A stretch of DNA of 64,000 nucleotides, taken from positions 124,001 through 188,000 of the forward strand of contig CAXKVV010000276.1 of assembly GCA_964058805.1 (NCBI GenBank). Direction: 5' to 3'. Positions 36,654 through 48,904 of the stretch are shown piece by piece. The notes beneath the pieces are model-generated. The model ran no database searches. It saw nothing but the letters and a program-made list of their open reading frames with translations, and was not told where the DNA came from. This DNA comes from Schoenoplectus triqueter. Taxonomy: Eukaryota > Streptophyta > Magnoliopsida > Poales > Cyperaceae. Both the position numbers and the translations under genes were made by a program. The stretch's first letter is position 1. Every line of letters starts with the position of its first letter.

Positions 36654-37836
36654 CTACAATAGAAAGGATCTTTGCTAACACTCAATAACTAACAATTTAT
36701 TAAGAAAAACCTTTAGCAGAGAAGGTCAGTGGCATTTTGATAATATTTTGATAACGGTTATAAATAAAATTGTTACTGAAAAGTGTATTTTTTGGATATT
36801 TTTCGGCAGAACTTTTAGTAACAGTTTTTTAAAAAAACTGTTATTAAATATAAAAGATCAATAACGGTTTTTGCCTCTTTACCTTATTAAAAGTTTCTAA
36901 CCCTAGCAATGCATATTTCTAGGGCGTCTATGCTCAGTCTTTGTTGTTTGTTCTATTCTCCACCAATGATATTTGCTCCCACGGATTGTGAGATATTTTC
37001 ATCTCACCGTTAGTTCATTCTAATCCAACGATCCAAAAAACAAAATTCAAAAACTAAAATTCCAAAGATTACTAACCCTTTTTTATCTATTTTCATATAT
37101 AAAATGAGATGAGAGAGAGAGAGAAGAGATCAGATAGAAGAAATAAAATCGAAATTCGATTATCTCAACTTCAAATAGTCATAACTTTTGATAGGAAACT
37201 CCGATTGAGGCATGCTACGCGGCCACGGAAAGCTCATGATGAGATCTACAGCCGTTACTAGTATTTTCGGGGCCAAAAAATCTCATCTTGACCTTCAAAA
37301 ACGCATTTGAAGTTTTTTCTCTTCTTTTGTGTTTTTTTTCTGTTTTTTTCTTATAAATTATATAGCTTTTCATATTATTGCATCAGCAAGATATACATAT
37401 TATTGAGTAAATATTTTTTCATTTGATGAATAATTATATTTCTTTCATATTAATTATTGAATGAATAAATAAGATGTTATATTATTGTTCTTTAGTTATT
37501 CAATCTCTTTTCTTTCAATATTTTAGTTCAAGAACGTTAAAAAAATAAAATTTAGTTTTATTTAAAAAAATAATAACAGTTATTTAATAATAACAGTTAC
37601 CAAAAGTGTTTAAAAAAAAAATTGTTTCAGTAATGATTTTTATTAACAACCATTCCTGATTCTAATAGTTTCAGTAACGGTTTTTAATAAAAAAACTGTT
37701 ACTGAAAGTTAACAAAGCGCAACGCAATTTAATAACAGTTCTTATAAGTTTTAGTAACCCTTCATTCAATAACGGCTCATGAACCGTTATCAAATGGTAA
37801 AGAATGTTTTTTCTTTTTGCTGTAATGTGTTTTATA
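36654..37836. mobile_element. CACTA-type MITE
   Basis: Starts CACTACAATAGAAAGG. Its right end, read on the minus strand, is a CAC..TACAGCAAAAAG terminus. Subterminal AACGGTTTTTATAAA-like repeats lie at both ends. The right end is homologous, inverted, to 39080-39465. It lies directly beside the larger CACTA element but has its own terminus. No transposase. The centre (about 36900-37560) carries unrelated-looking AT-rich DNA. Confidence 0.6.
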
Positions 37837-37849
37837 ATTAAGTCGGTCA

Positions 37850-38190
37850 ACTTTTTATAACGTATAAGAATTAATCGCATGGCATTAGATGCCGTGGTTA
37901 GAAACTATGGTCAATTAAGCCATTGACTTGATTCAATTCAATACCGTAGAAAATCACATGTATAGCAATTCAACTTTGAGTTTTCAAGTACATAATATTT
38001 TCTCCATTTAGGTCAAAAATGGACTCCTCCAATTTATCAAAGTTTCTGTAGAACAAACTTTGTGATCATTCATATGTCAGGTTTTATGACAACTATATAA
38101 GTCTTTAGTTTTCTTGTGAACCAATAATTTCATAACATTAATATGTAATTCTGTAAAATTCAAATCATCGCTGAATCATAAAATTATAAA
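37850..38190. repeat. Inverted duplicate of 13015-13330
   Basis: Shares 'ttaagtcggt', 'atggtcaatta', ATGTATAGCAATTCAA, 'tttcaagtacat' and 'tttatgacaac' with the inverted left-arm block. Noncoding. It lies between PKS copy B and R2, mirroring the left side. Confidence 0.75.
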
Positions 38191-38509
38191 TATGCATTCT
38201 ACGGATTAAAAATTACACCCTATATGACACATTAATGTCCAAAATATTTTAATCTAAATTTGATCACTATAATTTGAACATATAATTAACATTATCCAAC
38301 AGTGCAAACTACTAAACATGATAATTAAGTCAGTTCAACCATACTCCCTTGTGAAAGGACAGCAGAACCCATTGGCTAAGTAGAAAGGTGTGAGGAGATG
38401 AGTGGAAAATAGTAAAATATAGTAGATAAGAGATGTAATAATCCTAATCTCTATTTGTAAATCGCCTACTGGGCCTATACAGATCCAAAAAAAAAAAAGT
38501 TTAGAGCTA
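38191..38509. other. AT-rich noncoding DNA
   Basis: No gene or recognised repeat. Confidence 0.4.
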
Positions 38510-39070
38510 TCCATTCTGTCAAGAAAGGGTTCTCAATTGGGTGCTGACGTTCAATCTCATTTTTGTTGACCCGGTATTAATGTCTCTAACTAGTAGCTTT
38601 AACCTCATTTTACATCTTTTTCTAGTCACCATCGACCTCTTTCAATTTATAATGATAATATTTTACGCTTAGTACAAAAATGCTAATCAATATCAGCAGC
38701 TTTATGCCAGATAAGAAAAAAATAACATTAAAAATATCAGTACGAGAGTTATAAGAAAACTGACACTGATCGTCCATTTTTAGTACGTATTAAATTTCTT
38801 AGAAAACCAAAACAAATATTAATGTCGATTTGTTTTTATATATTAAAAAAACTACGTTATTCATATCAGTGGTTGATAAGAAAACAAGAAACGCTAAAAT
38901 CCTACTAACTGATATCTTGTATGGATCAAACAAAAATTTGAATATGAAACTATAACGTTTGGAGAAATGATAAAAATTCTCCTCATTATTAATAAAGAAA
39001 CTATAACTTCTATGAAAATGAAGAAATTCTTGATTCTTGACAAACCAGTTTTCAAGAGAAATGATTATCT
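38510..39070 (-). other. Ghost PKS locus: 3' flank joined to distal 5' flank
   Basis: 38510-38995 is homologous to the 3' flanks of PKS A (inverted, 26200-26700) and B (same orientation, 29990-30070). At about 39000 it changes to sequence matching the distal upstream flank of copy B (32522-32585; shared CTTGACAAACCAGTTTTCAA). The gene and about 1 kb of promoter that separate these blocks at copy B are missing. I infer deletion of a third PKS copy. Confidence 0.6.
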
Positions 39071-39079
39071 TTTCCATGC

Positions 39080-39465
39080 GCACTACGGCAAAAAAAAAAT
39101 CAGTAATGGTTATTTTTACCATTTAATAATGATTTATGGACCGTTATTGAATGGAGGGTTACTAAAACTATATAAAAACCGTTAAAAAATTGTGTGGCGT
39201 TCAAATCCTATCGGGGATCTTCAGTAATATTTTTTATTTAAAAACCATTACTGAAATTTGGAGAATCAGTAACGGTTTTTAAATAAAAAGCGCTACTAAA
39301 CTGATTTTTTTTTTTAAAAAAAAAACTTTTCTAACGGTTTATTCAAAATAATCATTACTAAAACTGATTTTTTTTATTTTTTTAAACACTTTTGGTAACT
39401 GTTATTATTAAATAACTATTACTATTTTTTAAATAAAACTAAATTTAAATGAACTCTTACTTTTT
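39080..39465. mobile_element. Truncated CACTA-type MITE
   Basis: Starts CACTACGGCAAAAAA and follows, inverted, the right end of the 36654-37836 element, including GAGGGTTACTAAAAC and the TTTGGTAACTGTTATTATTA block. The other end is absent. Confidence 0.65.
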
Positions 39466-39699
39466 TTGATAATTTGAAATATTCATAATTTTTTACAATC
39501 CCCACAAACGAATTGTCTGATCATCTCTTCGACTCATATCATCAATTGCGCAATCCATAAATTCCTCAACACTTCTCATATATTCAAATTAGAATAAGCT
39601 AGGAATAAAACCCAATATTTAGATATCATATATCTCAATTATAAAAAATAATTAGAATAATAACAATGATACTGATAACATTGAGAATTATAACAATAT

Positions 39700-39707
39700 T
39701 GATGATA

Positions 39708-39741
<34 letters not shown>

Positions 39742-39749
39742 ACATATAC

Positions 39750-39815
<66 letters not shown>
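39700..39815. repeat. (AAT)n microsatellite
   Basis: Two AAT tracts separated by CACATATACAT. The right border AATAGCAATAAGAACTATG is the same as beside the microsatellite at 5800-5819. Confidence 0.95.
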
Positions 39816-39830
39816 GCAATAAGAACTATG

Positions 39831-42270
39831 TGTGCGACCCTTTTTCGCGCGCTCCGCACCGTTGCGGGTGTTGGGATGCGAAAGAAAGACACATAACTCC
39901 CTCCCGAGCGTGCATTTATTTAGTGTCAGTTGAACTCACCGCTAAGACCCATTGGGATGCACATTCAGGGGGGTTTTGTTGATTGGGGGTCCTTTTAGAT
40001 TCCGGTGGGTGCAAGCCCCCACCGTTAATTACCATGGGCTACTAACCTCGAGTCACCTCTAGATCTCGAAAGGGGAAGTAAATATTATAGCTAAATGATA
40101 ATCAAGTGGTCGAGTGGTCAAGTGCTTCGATGATGGGATCACTAAAGCACTATGGACTTACTAACAAATCAGTCCAGTGAGGCAGGAATGACAGAGAAGA
40201 TGAACTTACTAACAGATCAGTTCTATCTTCAGGATACAGTGCAAATTGAATCTACAAACAGATCGATTCAACTTATATAAAGTATTGGCAGACGAACTTA
40301 CTATAGATCAGTACAGAGTTTTTAGAAACATATGAAAATGAACTTACAAACAGATCAGTTCAAATTCAAAATAGATAACAGATGCAGATACAGATACATA
40401 TGAACTTACTACAGATCGGTTCATTAAAATATATGATAAAGGTATAGATGAACATACTATAGATCAGTTCATGAATGCGGATAAAAAGGATACAAGTGAA
40501 CTTACTACAGATCAGTTCACAGATACAGATACAGTGTAAATTGAATCTACTAAAAGATCGACTCAACCTACGTGGAATGCGGGCAGACAAACTTACTACA
40601 GATCAGTTCACTGATTGATGGTAGATACAGATGAACTTACTAATAGATCAGTTCATTCTGTAATATAGAAAAATGAACCTACTACATATTGGTTCAATCT
40701 TTATAGCTCCGAGAAACGATCTTACAAACAGATCAGATCAATTACTATGGAGGGATAGAAGATGAGTCTACTAACAGATCGACTCAATCTTAATTGATCT
40801 AGAAGATGAACTTACTAACGTATCAGTTCAATCTTAACTAGTCAATGACCAATCACACAAAATACAACTCAAAGCACTGAGCTGGTTGATCTTGAGGTTG
40901 GTGAATCCGAAAATGGGTGGATATGGCCCACTTGTTCATCATTTGATCTTCTAGGTCATGAATTTCAGGCACTGAGCGGATTCATAAACCTAGAAAACAC
41001 TCTTGCACACAAAGTCAAACATGAAGCGCTAAGCCAGTTCAACTTTGAGGCATGTGTGTTAGTGAATGAACCTACAAACAGATCAGTTCGATTTCACTAT
41101 TTAGAAGATGAACCTACTACAGATCGATTCAATCTTATGGCTTGAGAGATAAACTTACAAACAAATCAGTTCGATCTCATAGACTAGAAGATAAACTTAT
41201 AAACAAATCAGTTTAGTCTTGCTAGAATATCAAGTCATGAACAGTTGTTCAAGACATAGAGTCAATAGACAGTGGATATAGTCCCTATAGTTGTCTTACT
41301 TGACCTCATAAATCATGAATTCTGAGCACTTGGTCGATTCATGGATTCAGGGTTACCTTGTACACAAAATTAGATTCGGAGCTCCCGGCTGGTCTAATAT
41401 TAAGATAGGTTTGTTAGAGAGTGAGCTTCTAGACAAACTAATTCAGTAGTCTAATATTGTGATGACTCATCAGTAGTCAACAAAGTGTATCACCACTTTA
41501 TTAATCATTCATCATTTTAGGAATCATATAACGATTCAACGAATTGTTATAACGCTTCTGGAAGATAGTAGACCTGTTAGAGAGTTAGTCAAACGATCAA
41601 AATGTTACCGACGTTTTGTAAAGTGTTCAACGTTTTAATGAATCATTGTAATGATTCAAAGAACCGTGATAACGATTCCTTAGAACACATAGACTTGTCA
41701 GAGAACAATCAAAACGTCGCTAACGTTTTATAAAGCGTTCAATGCTTTGATGAATCGTTATAACGATTCCTTATGCAAGGACACTAGTCCTTTTGTAAGG
41801 GATACTCACCATCCCTCATCTATATACTATCGACCTTGGGAGGCAACTTGTGCATTGATAAGTTCAGGGTTAGCTTGTACACAAAACTAGACTCAGAGCT
41901 CATAGCTGGTCTAATATTGAGACATGATTATTAGAGAGTGAGTTCTAAGACAGTTCAGCTCAACTCTTCTAATCTAGTCAATTATGTGGCTTACTAACAG
42001 ATCAGTCCCATATTTGTGCACCACTAGATTTGGGAGGTAGCCAGTGCATTGATGATCGATGAATCATCAATCTCAGCATCATGATATCACTTCTTCAAAC
42101 AACATAATGTTTTTCTCTGAAGTCATCACACTCACCGTGTTGATGTTACAGCCTCAGTTGTCTCCTTGACAAGCGTCAGAATGTTCTTGTCCTAACTGTT
42201 ATTAACAAATTATTCTGAATGTTGCATTACTTGTGCAAAAATACTATATTACTCTACACCCCTTGTGTGA
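39831..42270 (-). mobile_element. Inverted LTR copy (Ty3/gypsy Tat-type)
   Basis: Read on the minus strand, this ends ...AAGGGTCGCACA (39831), the same as the LTR end at 50410-50421. The neighbouring GGTGGGGGCTTGCRCCCACC block (39998-40020 against 50221-50243) and CATGGTAATTAACGG-like sequence also match. Homology continues to the start-like ACACAAGGGGTGTAG near 42265. No primer-binding site or gag follows its 3' end, so it is a solo LTR or a broken element. The 5' limit is uncertain because similarity to the 47.6-48.9 kb side goes on to about 42900. Confidence 0.75.
40152..42012. repeat. Array of short hairpin modules with covarying stems
   Basis: At least 17 copies of a ~24-nt module: a 5-7 nt half-stem, a core like TACTAACAGATC (variants TACAAACAGATC, TACTACAGATC), then the complementary half-stem. 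Stem pairs seen: GAACT/AGTTC, GGACT/AGTCC, GAATC/GATTC, GAGTC/GACTC, GATCT/AGATC, GAACC/GGTTC, AAACT/AGTTT. The core stays constant while both halves change together. Copies are spaced irregularly by 25-100 bp. Confidence 0.85.
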
Positions 42271-43124
42271 ATTTGTTTAATCACCTTTAAAATGTAAAAA
42301 CATATTGCATTTATTATTGACTTTTATTAATAAGATAATACATCTTATTATTGACTTTCTAAATCTCTTTATTTTTATAGAAAATTACTTACAAAAATAA
42401 TAGAAAATAGTTGGTTATTATTCAGAATTTTAATTGGATTTTTAGGATTTTTATAATAGCCAAAAGAGCAAGTCAAATCTTGGTCAAACAGAAAAAGCAA
42501 ACAAAGTCCTTTTACTTTTAAATTGTTTCAGTACAATAATATTACTAAAACTGAAATATTTTTACATAGAAAAATACTATGAAAAATAAAGAATTTTTAG
42601 AAATAAATTTAAGTCAATTTGGAGTTTAGGAAGGCATCCAAATGATTTATTTACTATTTTTTATTTTTTATTATTAATTGAGAGTTGGGCTTTAACAGTT
42701 GCGCCAAGTTTAATTCTTTTTATTTCCTACAGATTGGGCCCTATCCTTGGAACTATGTATTAATTTTCTTTTCTCTTTTCACTATTGGGCTCGAGTTTTA
42801 TCCTTCTCTTAATTTCATGAATTGGGCCTAGATAATTTTCTCTTTCCACTATTAGGCATGGATTGATTGTTGTTATTTTGGGCCACCTCCATTTTACTTG
42901 AACCAACTTCGGTCATCGGATCAAAATAGAAGGTTGCGATGCCTCCGATTGAATTCTACTCGTGCGTACCATCTGATCTTCTCCAAATTTGCGCAGGGAC
43001 TAGGATTCACACCCAGAGTCGTGTTGTCAGATCATTTCCTCTCTCTTGATCTTGGTTTTCTGAGATCTGCGTAGATAGGCTTCGCTGACAGTGTGAGTCA
43101 CTGTTTACCATTGAAAAATTTCAA
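42271..43124. repeat. Inverted repeat arm matching 47640-48060
   Basis: CTTTTAAATTGTTT, 'atagaaaaatactatgaaaaataaagaattttagaaataaattt' and 'aaatgatttatttact' recur inverted at about 47735-47880, and the 'cttggtcaaacagaaaaagc' area has its counterpart near 47915. R2 therefore lies between long inverted arms, each continuing outward into an LTR copy. Noncoding. Confidence 0.65.
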
Positions 43125-46100
43125 GGATGAGTAGATGAATAAATGAAATAAATTGATGATAAATCATAAGAAAAGGGGGAGAAGAAAGAGAGCAGTGGAA
43201 AGGTGGCCCACTGATCAGGAAAAGTCGCTGCATAACCCCGGAACAAATCCATTAGTCCCACAATGGAATGCTGAGCGCAAAGTGAAGAGTATAAATACCC
43301 CGCTATTCTCTATCCACTCAGCATGTGTGACACCCAAGAAGATCGAGGGAGAGAGGAGACCTCTTGGGTGTCACCATGTGATTTTATCTTTTCTGACAAG
43401 TGGGACCCACATGGCAGTCCCTTATGAGCAGCTCCAATGACATGGACCTAGCCTATCTTTGTTAAGAAAGCTAACTAACCCGGAACAGAGGTTAAGCATT
43501 AATCCCACAAGGAAATCCTAAATATGGGGCAAGGATATAAATACCCAGCCACCTTCTGCCCATTCGAAGTGACTGACCCTCGGGAGATTTAGGAGAGAGA
43601 AAATCTCTTGACGGGTCAGCCATTTGATTATATTTTCTCTGACAAGTGGGACCCACTTGACAGCCCCTTGTAGATGAACCTAATAGCATAGCCTATCTGA
43701 TGAGTCACCCATGTGACCATTTTCACTGACAGGTGGACCCCACACCTCAGTGACCTATTGAAGAGGGTCAGAATTGAACCCTAGAAATCTGCCTTTGAAG
43801 CTAACCCTAGAAAGGAGCTGAAGCAGTATAATCCCTACACTACATGAAATGATGTCAATGCCAAGCTAGCATTTTGATGCAACTAGTTATGAGAAATTCC
43901 AAATGTGATTTTGCTTTCAAGGCTGACCTGGTGCCAAAGCTGCGAGCAACCACCTAACCATGCTTTGATTTGTGTCAATTACTGATAAGTAGTCAGTTCT
44001 TTGACCAAGTCACCCTCATGTTAAGGGATTGAAAGTCAATTTCACAAGACTGATCAGGTGCCAAAGCTGGGAGCAACCATCTGATCAAGTCTAGATTTGT
44101 ATCAATTGCTGATAAGTAGTCAGCATTTGATCAAATCAAGCCCTAATGGATATCAATATAAGTCTAATTGGTATTTAGTTAGGGTGGTTTCTGCAAAAGG
44201 GAGATAATTGGCAGAGACATTGAGCTACAATTGAGATCAGGGATTAATTCATAAAGAATAATAGGGTTTTATGAATAAAAGAATTTTTAATCCAGAGAAG
44301 GAGGGGTAAAAATGGAATTAAAAATTACAGGGATGATCATCATGAATTTAGGGATTTTTGGTGAAATTTTCATGATTTTTGGATAAGTGGAGCTATCAGA
44401 ATAAATTCAGGGAAAATAAAGGCAGATTAAATAGATTAATCAAAGGCTGAGATTTGATCAGAGCAATCCTGGGTGCAAGTTGGGGATAACAGCAGCTCTG
44501 GGTACAAACTGAGTACAAAAAACACAGGAGGTATAAAATAATCGAAGAGAGAGGGTGTGCCACGTGGCAGCCTCTCATTGGGCCATGTCAGCAAGTGGGC
44601 CCCACCCAGGTATGAGTCACTGACAGGTGGGCCCCACCTTAGTGCCACGTGGCAGACAGCCAGTGGGCCACCTCACCACCCTAGTGCCACATGGCACCAC
44701 ACCAGAGGTCCACTTAACCCAACCCTGTGCCACATGGCACAGCCAGAGGAGGCCACCTCACTACCCCAGTGCCACATGGCTCTACCTGACAGGCCCACCT
44801 CATTCCTACACTTACCACATGGCAGCACCACAGCAGCACACCTCACTCCTCATATGCCACATGGCAGTCTGCTAGCAAAACACCTCAGCAGGCTACACTA
44901 CAACTATTAACACATGGCTGTATCTCATTGGTCCAATTAGGCAATATGGGCCCCAGGGGTGACACATGGCCCTTATTAATAGAAGCCACCTCAGCATGGA
45001 TTAACACTATAACAGATGATTAATAGATTGATTAAACAAGTGGACCTATCAGAGTGTGCCAAGTCAGATTGATTAAATCTAAGCAAGGGGTTAACTAATC
45101 CACAGCTGGACTAATGGGCCGAGATTCATATACTTACATGTGGGGCCCATTTGTCAGGTTTATGAATGTATAGCTCACACAGGCAATCATGCACCTAGCC
45201 TATACACAGATCTAATCAGAGATTTAAATCAAAGGAAAGAAGTGATGTGTACCTGGCTCATTTGTATTACGCCTCTGACTGTGGGTCCCACCTAGCTGTG
45301 GACTCTGTGCGCCGGACGCACCCTCCTCTTTCTCTTCTCCTTCTCCCCTCCCTCTCTTCTTCCTTCTTCTCGACGAGGCAGAAGGCGCCATTAGAGGTGA
45401 TCAAGCTCTCCAAAGCTCGCAACTCCAATTCCTTTCACCCAGAGTTAGCCTATACATGGGAGAGTATGTGCAATTGATCAGAATTGAAAAACAACAAGTG
45501 AATAAGGTGATTGAGAGAGATGAATACCTCGGGCAATTGATGAAGCACTTCAATTCCTACTTCAGAATCCAAAATTGATGGTGCAAACCTTCTCCACTTG
45601 CTTAGGCGACGCTGTAGATGAAGAAAGAAGCAGCAATTAGGGGATGAATTGAAGCAATTGAGAAGGAATGATAAAATCGGGCAAATTGATGAAATTTGAA
45701 ACCTTGCACTCTCAGCTCGAATTACCAATGCTGGCAGCCTCTATGCACCCTCACGATGCTGTTTAAGTGATGGAGATTATCAATTGGATGGTGGAGGTAT
45801 GTTGTTGGCCAAGAGATGGAATCGGGTAATAAAGCTTTGAGCTTTGGAAGAAGATAACAATGGCAGAGGATGAATGAATGCCCTAGATACATTGGAATGA
45901 GTATATATAGTATGTTTAGATGTTCTAGAAGGTTCTAGCAGCATATGAGATGTGAGTCAAACATGGTCAACAGCCAAAGGTTTGAACTTTGGATTCGCTT
46001 GAATGGGGCCCACATCATAACAGAAACAATAACAGAATTGAAGAACCATGTTCATGAGCCAAGGGAGTTCAATTGATGGTGTATAAGTGGTGTATGGCTC

Positions 46101-47830
46101 TAATTCATTTGGTACACCATCTCAATTGCTTATATAAACCAATTACACACACAGAACAAAGGAGGCAATACACACGCAAGCATAGAGCATATAAACACCC
46201 ATTTGAGAGCTAATAGTGAGAGACAGAGAGAAAGAGAGCAAGAATAGGAAGAAGAAGTAACAGAATCGATTGATCTCAGTTGCAAACTTGAGAACTCGAT
46301 TGAATTTCTTCAATCCTTCAAGAAGAGAGCTCTGTCACTCTTGGATCACAATCAATTAGTGATTTGGAAGCTTGATTTGTGGTAATTCAAAGGAAAGGTA
46401 TGTAATTTAAGCTTCTATTGAAATAACAGTGTAATTTCCAGTGAATTTTCTATTGTTCTTTCAATTTTCACCTTTCTATTCTTTTCTTTGTGAATTTCTT
46501 GATTTGATCCTTGTATTTGCTTCATTTCTTGAATGAATTTTGATCACAGGGGTTGTAATTGAGCTGGTTAAATCGATTGATCTCGGTTAAAACCTGAGAA
46601 CTCGATACCAGTGAAGATTCTTGGTTTGATTCTTTGTTTAAACGTCAAATTCATCTCAGTTTGTGTTTGTATCTTATGTATTCAAGGTTGTAGTGTTGTT
46701 CAAAGTCGATTGATCTCAGTTTCAACTTGAGAACTCGACTGAATTCATGATTTTCTGCATGTTGCCGCGTCGTACCAGTTCAATCTAGTTCCAGACTTGA
46801 GATTAGGGAAGATTGCATGCATAATTGGATATAGCTCAGTCATAATTGTCATTATAAAGCATATTAGGTGCATAAGTCGCATTGAGAGTGGATGAATAGT
46901 CGGAATTTTGAGTAAAAGACGATCGGTATCGGGCGATGCTGCACTGTGTCAATTTCATTAGCTCATAATGTAATTATCATACAAATTAGATATGTAATGT
47001 CAGCTAGATTTCTATAGACATGTTAAACGATGCATTACCAACTCTGAATTGCCAGAAACATCGTTAAATTTGGTTACAATTCGTGTCTATACTTTCGGTA
47101 CCGAACTGCACCACTGTACCCCGAGTAGCATTTGTCAAGTATGATTCATTGAGTCAATTAGAGCTACAATAGTCATGTTAATTCATGTCAGCATACATAA
47201 ACGATGTAAACAGGGTATCTAATTGTACAAAGTATTGATCAATTCCATTGAATTTCTAAGAATTGAGATTCGGTACCGATTGGTACCAAATCAACCCATC
47301 TGGCATTGGCATACCATGCGATTCACCGCACAGATCATTAATCAAACGCTGTAGATCGACCCCTCACGGCAAGACGACCCTGAGGCAGTCTCCTGATCGG
47401 AGGGAGATGGCCGCAGTCGCCGGCGTCGCCAATAGCACGAATCTTGGAACTCATGTTGACTGGGGAGTCAGAGAATCGCAGCAGCACGGATATTGACGCG
47501 CGTGTGTGAATCTTGAAGGGATCGGACGCGCGAAGCAAAGCGTCGCATTAAACAGAGATATGAATATGAATCTGGGCCGTCCATCTAATACGAATTAATC
47601 TTGAGGCATATCCGGCGGCCCAAATAAGAATAGAACTATCTGAAAGATGATCGCTAATCTTGGAGCAAATCTGGCGGCCCAGATTAGGCCCATTAATTAA
47701 ATAATAACAGAATAGTAATAATATGGAGTAAATAAATGATTTGAAAATGCTATTGAACTCTAAATTGACTCAAATTTATTTCTAAAATTTTCTTATTTTT
47801 CATACTATTTTTCTATACAATAATATTCCA
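43125..47830 (-). mobile_element. R2: inverted copy of R1
   Basis: Minus-strand counterpart of 8490-13010, with the same blocks in the same order (see R1). It includes the paired 'gtgggacccac' units with TATAAATACC near 43310 and 43550, the CACGTG-rich block at 44540-44970, the GATTGATCTCAGTT motifs near 46270-46730 and the GGTACC region near 47270. Frames along it are short and lack family features. The class is unresolved: it may be an internal noncoding retroelement or a long-LTR derivative. Confidence 0.6.
44540..44970. repeat. Array of TGCCAC[AG]TGGCA palindromes
   Basis: Eight or more copies of GTGCCACATGGCA / GTGCCACGTGGCA at about 40-50 bp spacing, alternating with GTGGGCCCCACC and 'ccacctca'. 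TGCCACGTGGCA is a perfect palindrome with a G-box core. Confidence 0.8.
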
Positions 47831-48904
47831 GTTTTAAAAATGTAATCATGGTAAAACAATTTAAAAGCAAAAGACATTACATATATTGATATAGTTGACT
47901 TAGCTTTGACTTGCCATTTTAAATACTATAAAAATTCCAAAAATACAAATAAAAATCATAAATAATAACTAGATATATTTTAGTGATTTTTCAAGTGATT
48001 TTCTATTAAATAATAATGATGATAGTAATATGCTATAATAAATGATGAGATTAGCTATATTCTTTGATAAAAAAAATAATAATAATAATAATAGATATTA
48101 TATTGACATTTTCTAAAAAAAAAAAGAATAAAAATAATAATAATAAAAAAATATATACAAAACATACTACTATACATTTTCTTTTGTAATAAAGAATAAT
48201 AATATAGTTTCATGATATGAATTGTATTCCTTTTGTTATTTCTATACAAATATACAATAAAAATGCTTTTGATGAATAAAATGTAATAAAATAATAGTTA
48301 TAATAAAAACATAATGAATTTCATCTCTTATGACTAGTAATAAAAATCTTGTACTTTTATATGGATAATAAATAGAAATAATAAAAATAGATATAATGAA
48401 TAGTATAATAAATAGAATAGAATATTAGTAATGGTTTCTTTTAGCTATTATAGATAAAAAAATATAATAAAATAATAATGGTGGTAAAATAGTATAGCTA
48501 ACCACCTTTTAATTTTGTAAATGATTTTTACATAATGAATAGTATTACAACATAATAGAATATAATAATAAAATTCTATTACTTTAGCTATTATGAACAT
48601 TTTAAAAATACAAATAAAAATTATAGCCATTTTATTTTCTATTATTTTAGTAAGTGATTTTCTATAGAATAAATGAAGTTTAGAAATAATAAAAATAAAA
48701 TTCTACTATCCCAAAAATATTAATAGCTACCCCTTTTCCTATTATTTTTGTAAATAATTTTCTACATAGACAAATAGGGTTTAAGAAATAAAAATAATAA
48801 AAAATAATAATAGTAATATAATAATTGTAATAATAATAATAATAATAATAGTAATAATAATAATAATAAATAAATGTATCTTCATAATAGACTTTGTGCA
48901 TTTT
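47831..48904. other. AT-rich DNA with AAT-type microsatellites
   Basis: The first ~230 bp form the right inverted arm (partner 42280-42660). The rest is very AT-rich, with AAT tracts near 48071-48095 and 48800-48870. No gene. Confidence 0.6.

Noticed and set aside
39635..39982. Poly-Asn and poly-Ile frames on both strands
   Set aside because: Microsatellite read-through into the LTR end; not genes.
40152..42012. CRISPR-like array
   Set aside because: The constant element is short, spacers are irregular and flanks are complementary halves; this is plant LTR sequence and not a prokaryotic array.
42271..48904. One large Mutator-type element with long terminal inverted repeats
   Set aside because: The inverted arms flank R2, but similarity continues outward into the two LTR copies and no 9-bp target duplication or MuDR-type transposase was seen; inverted LTR copies explain the arms better.
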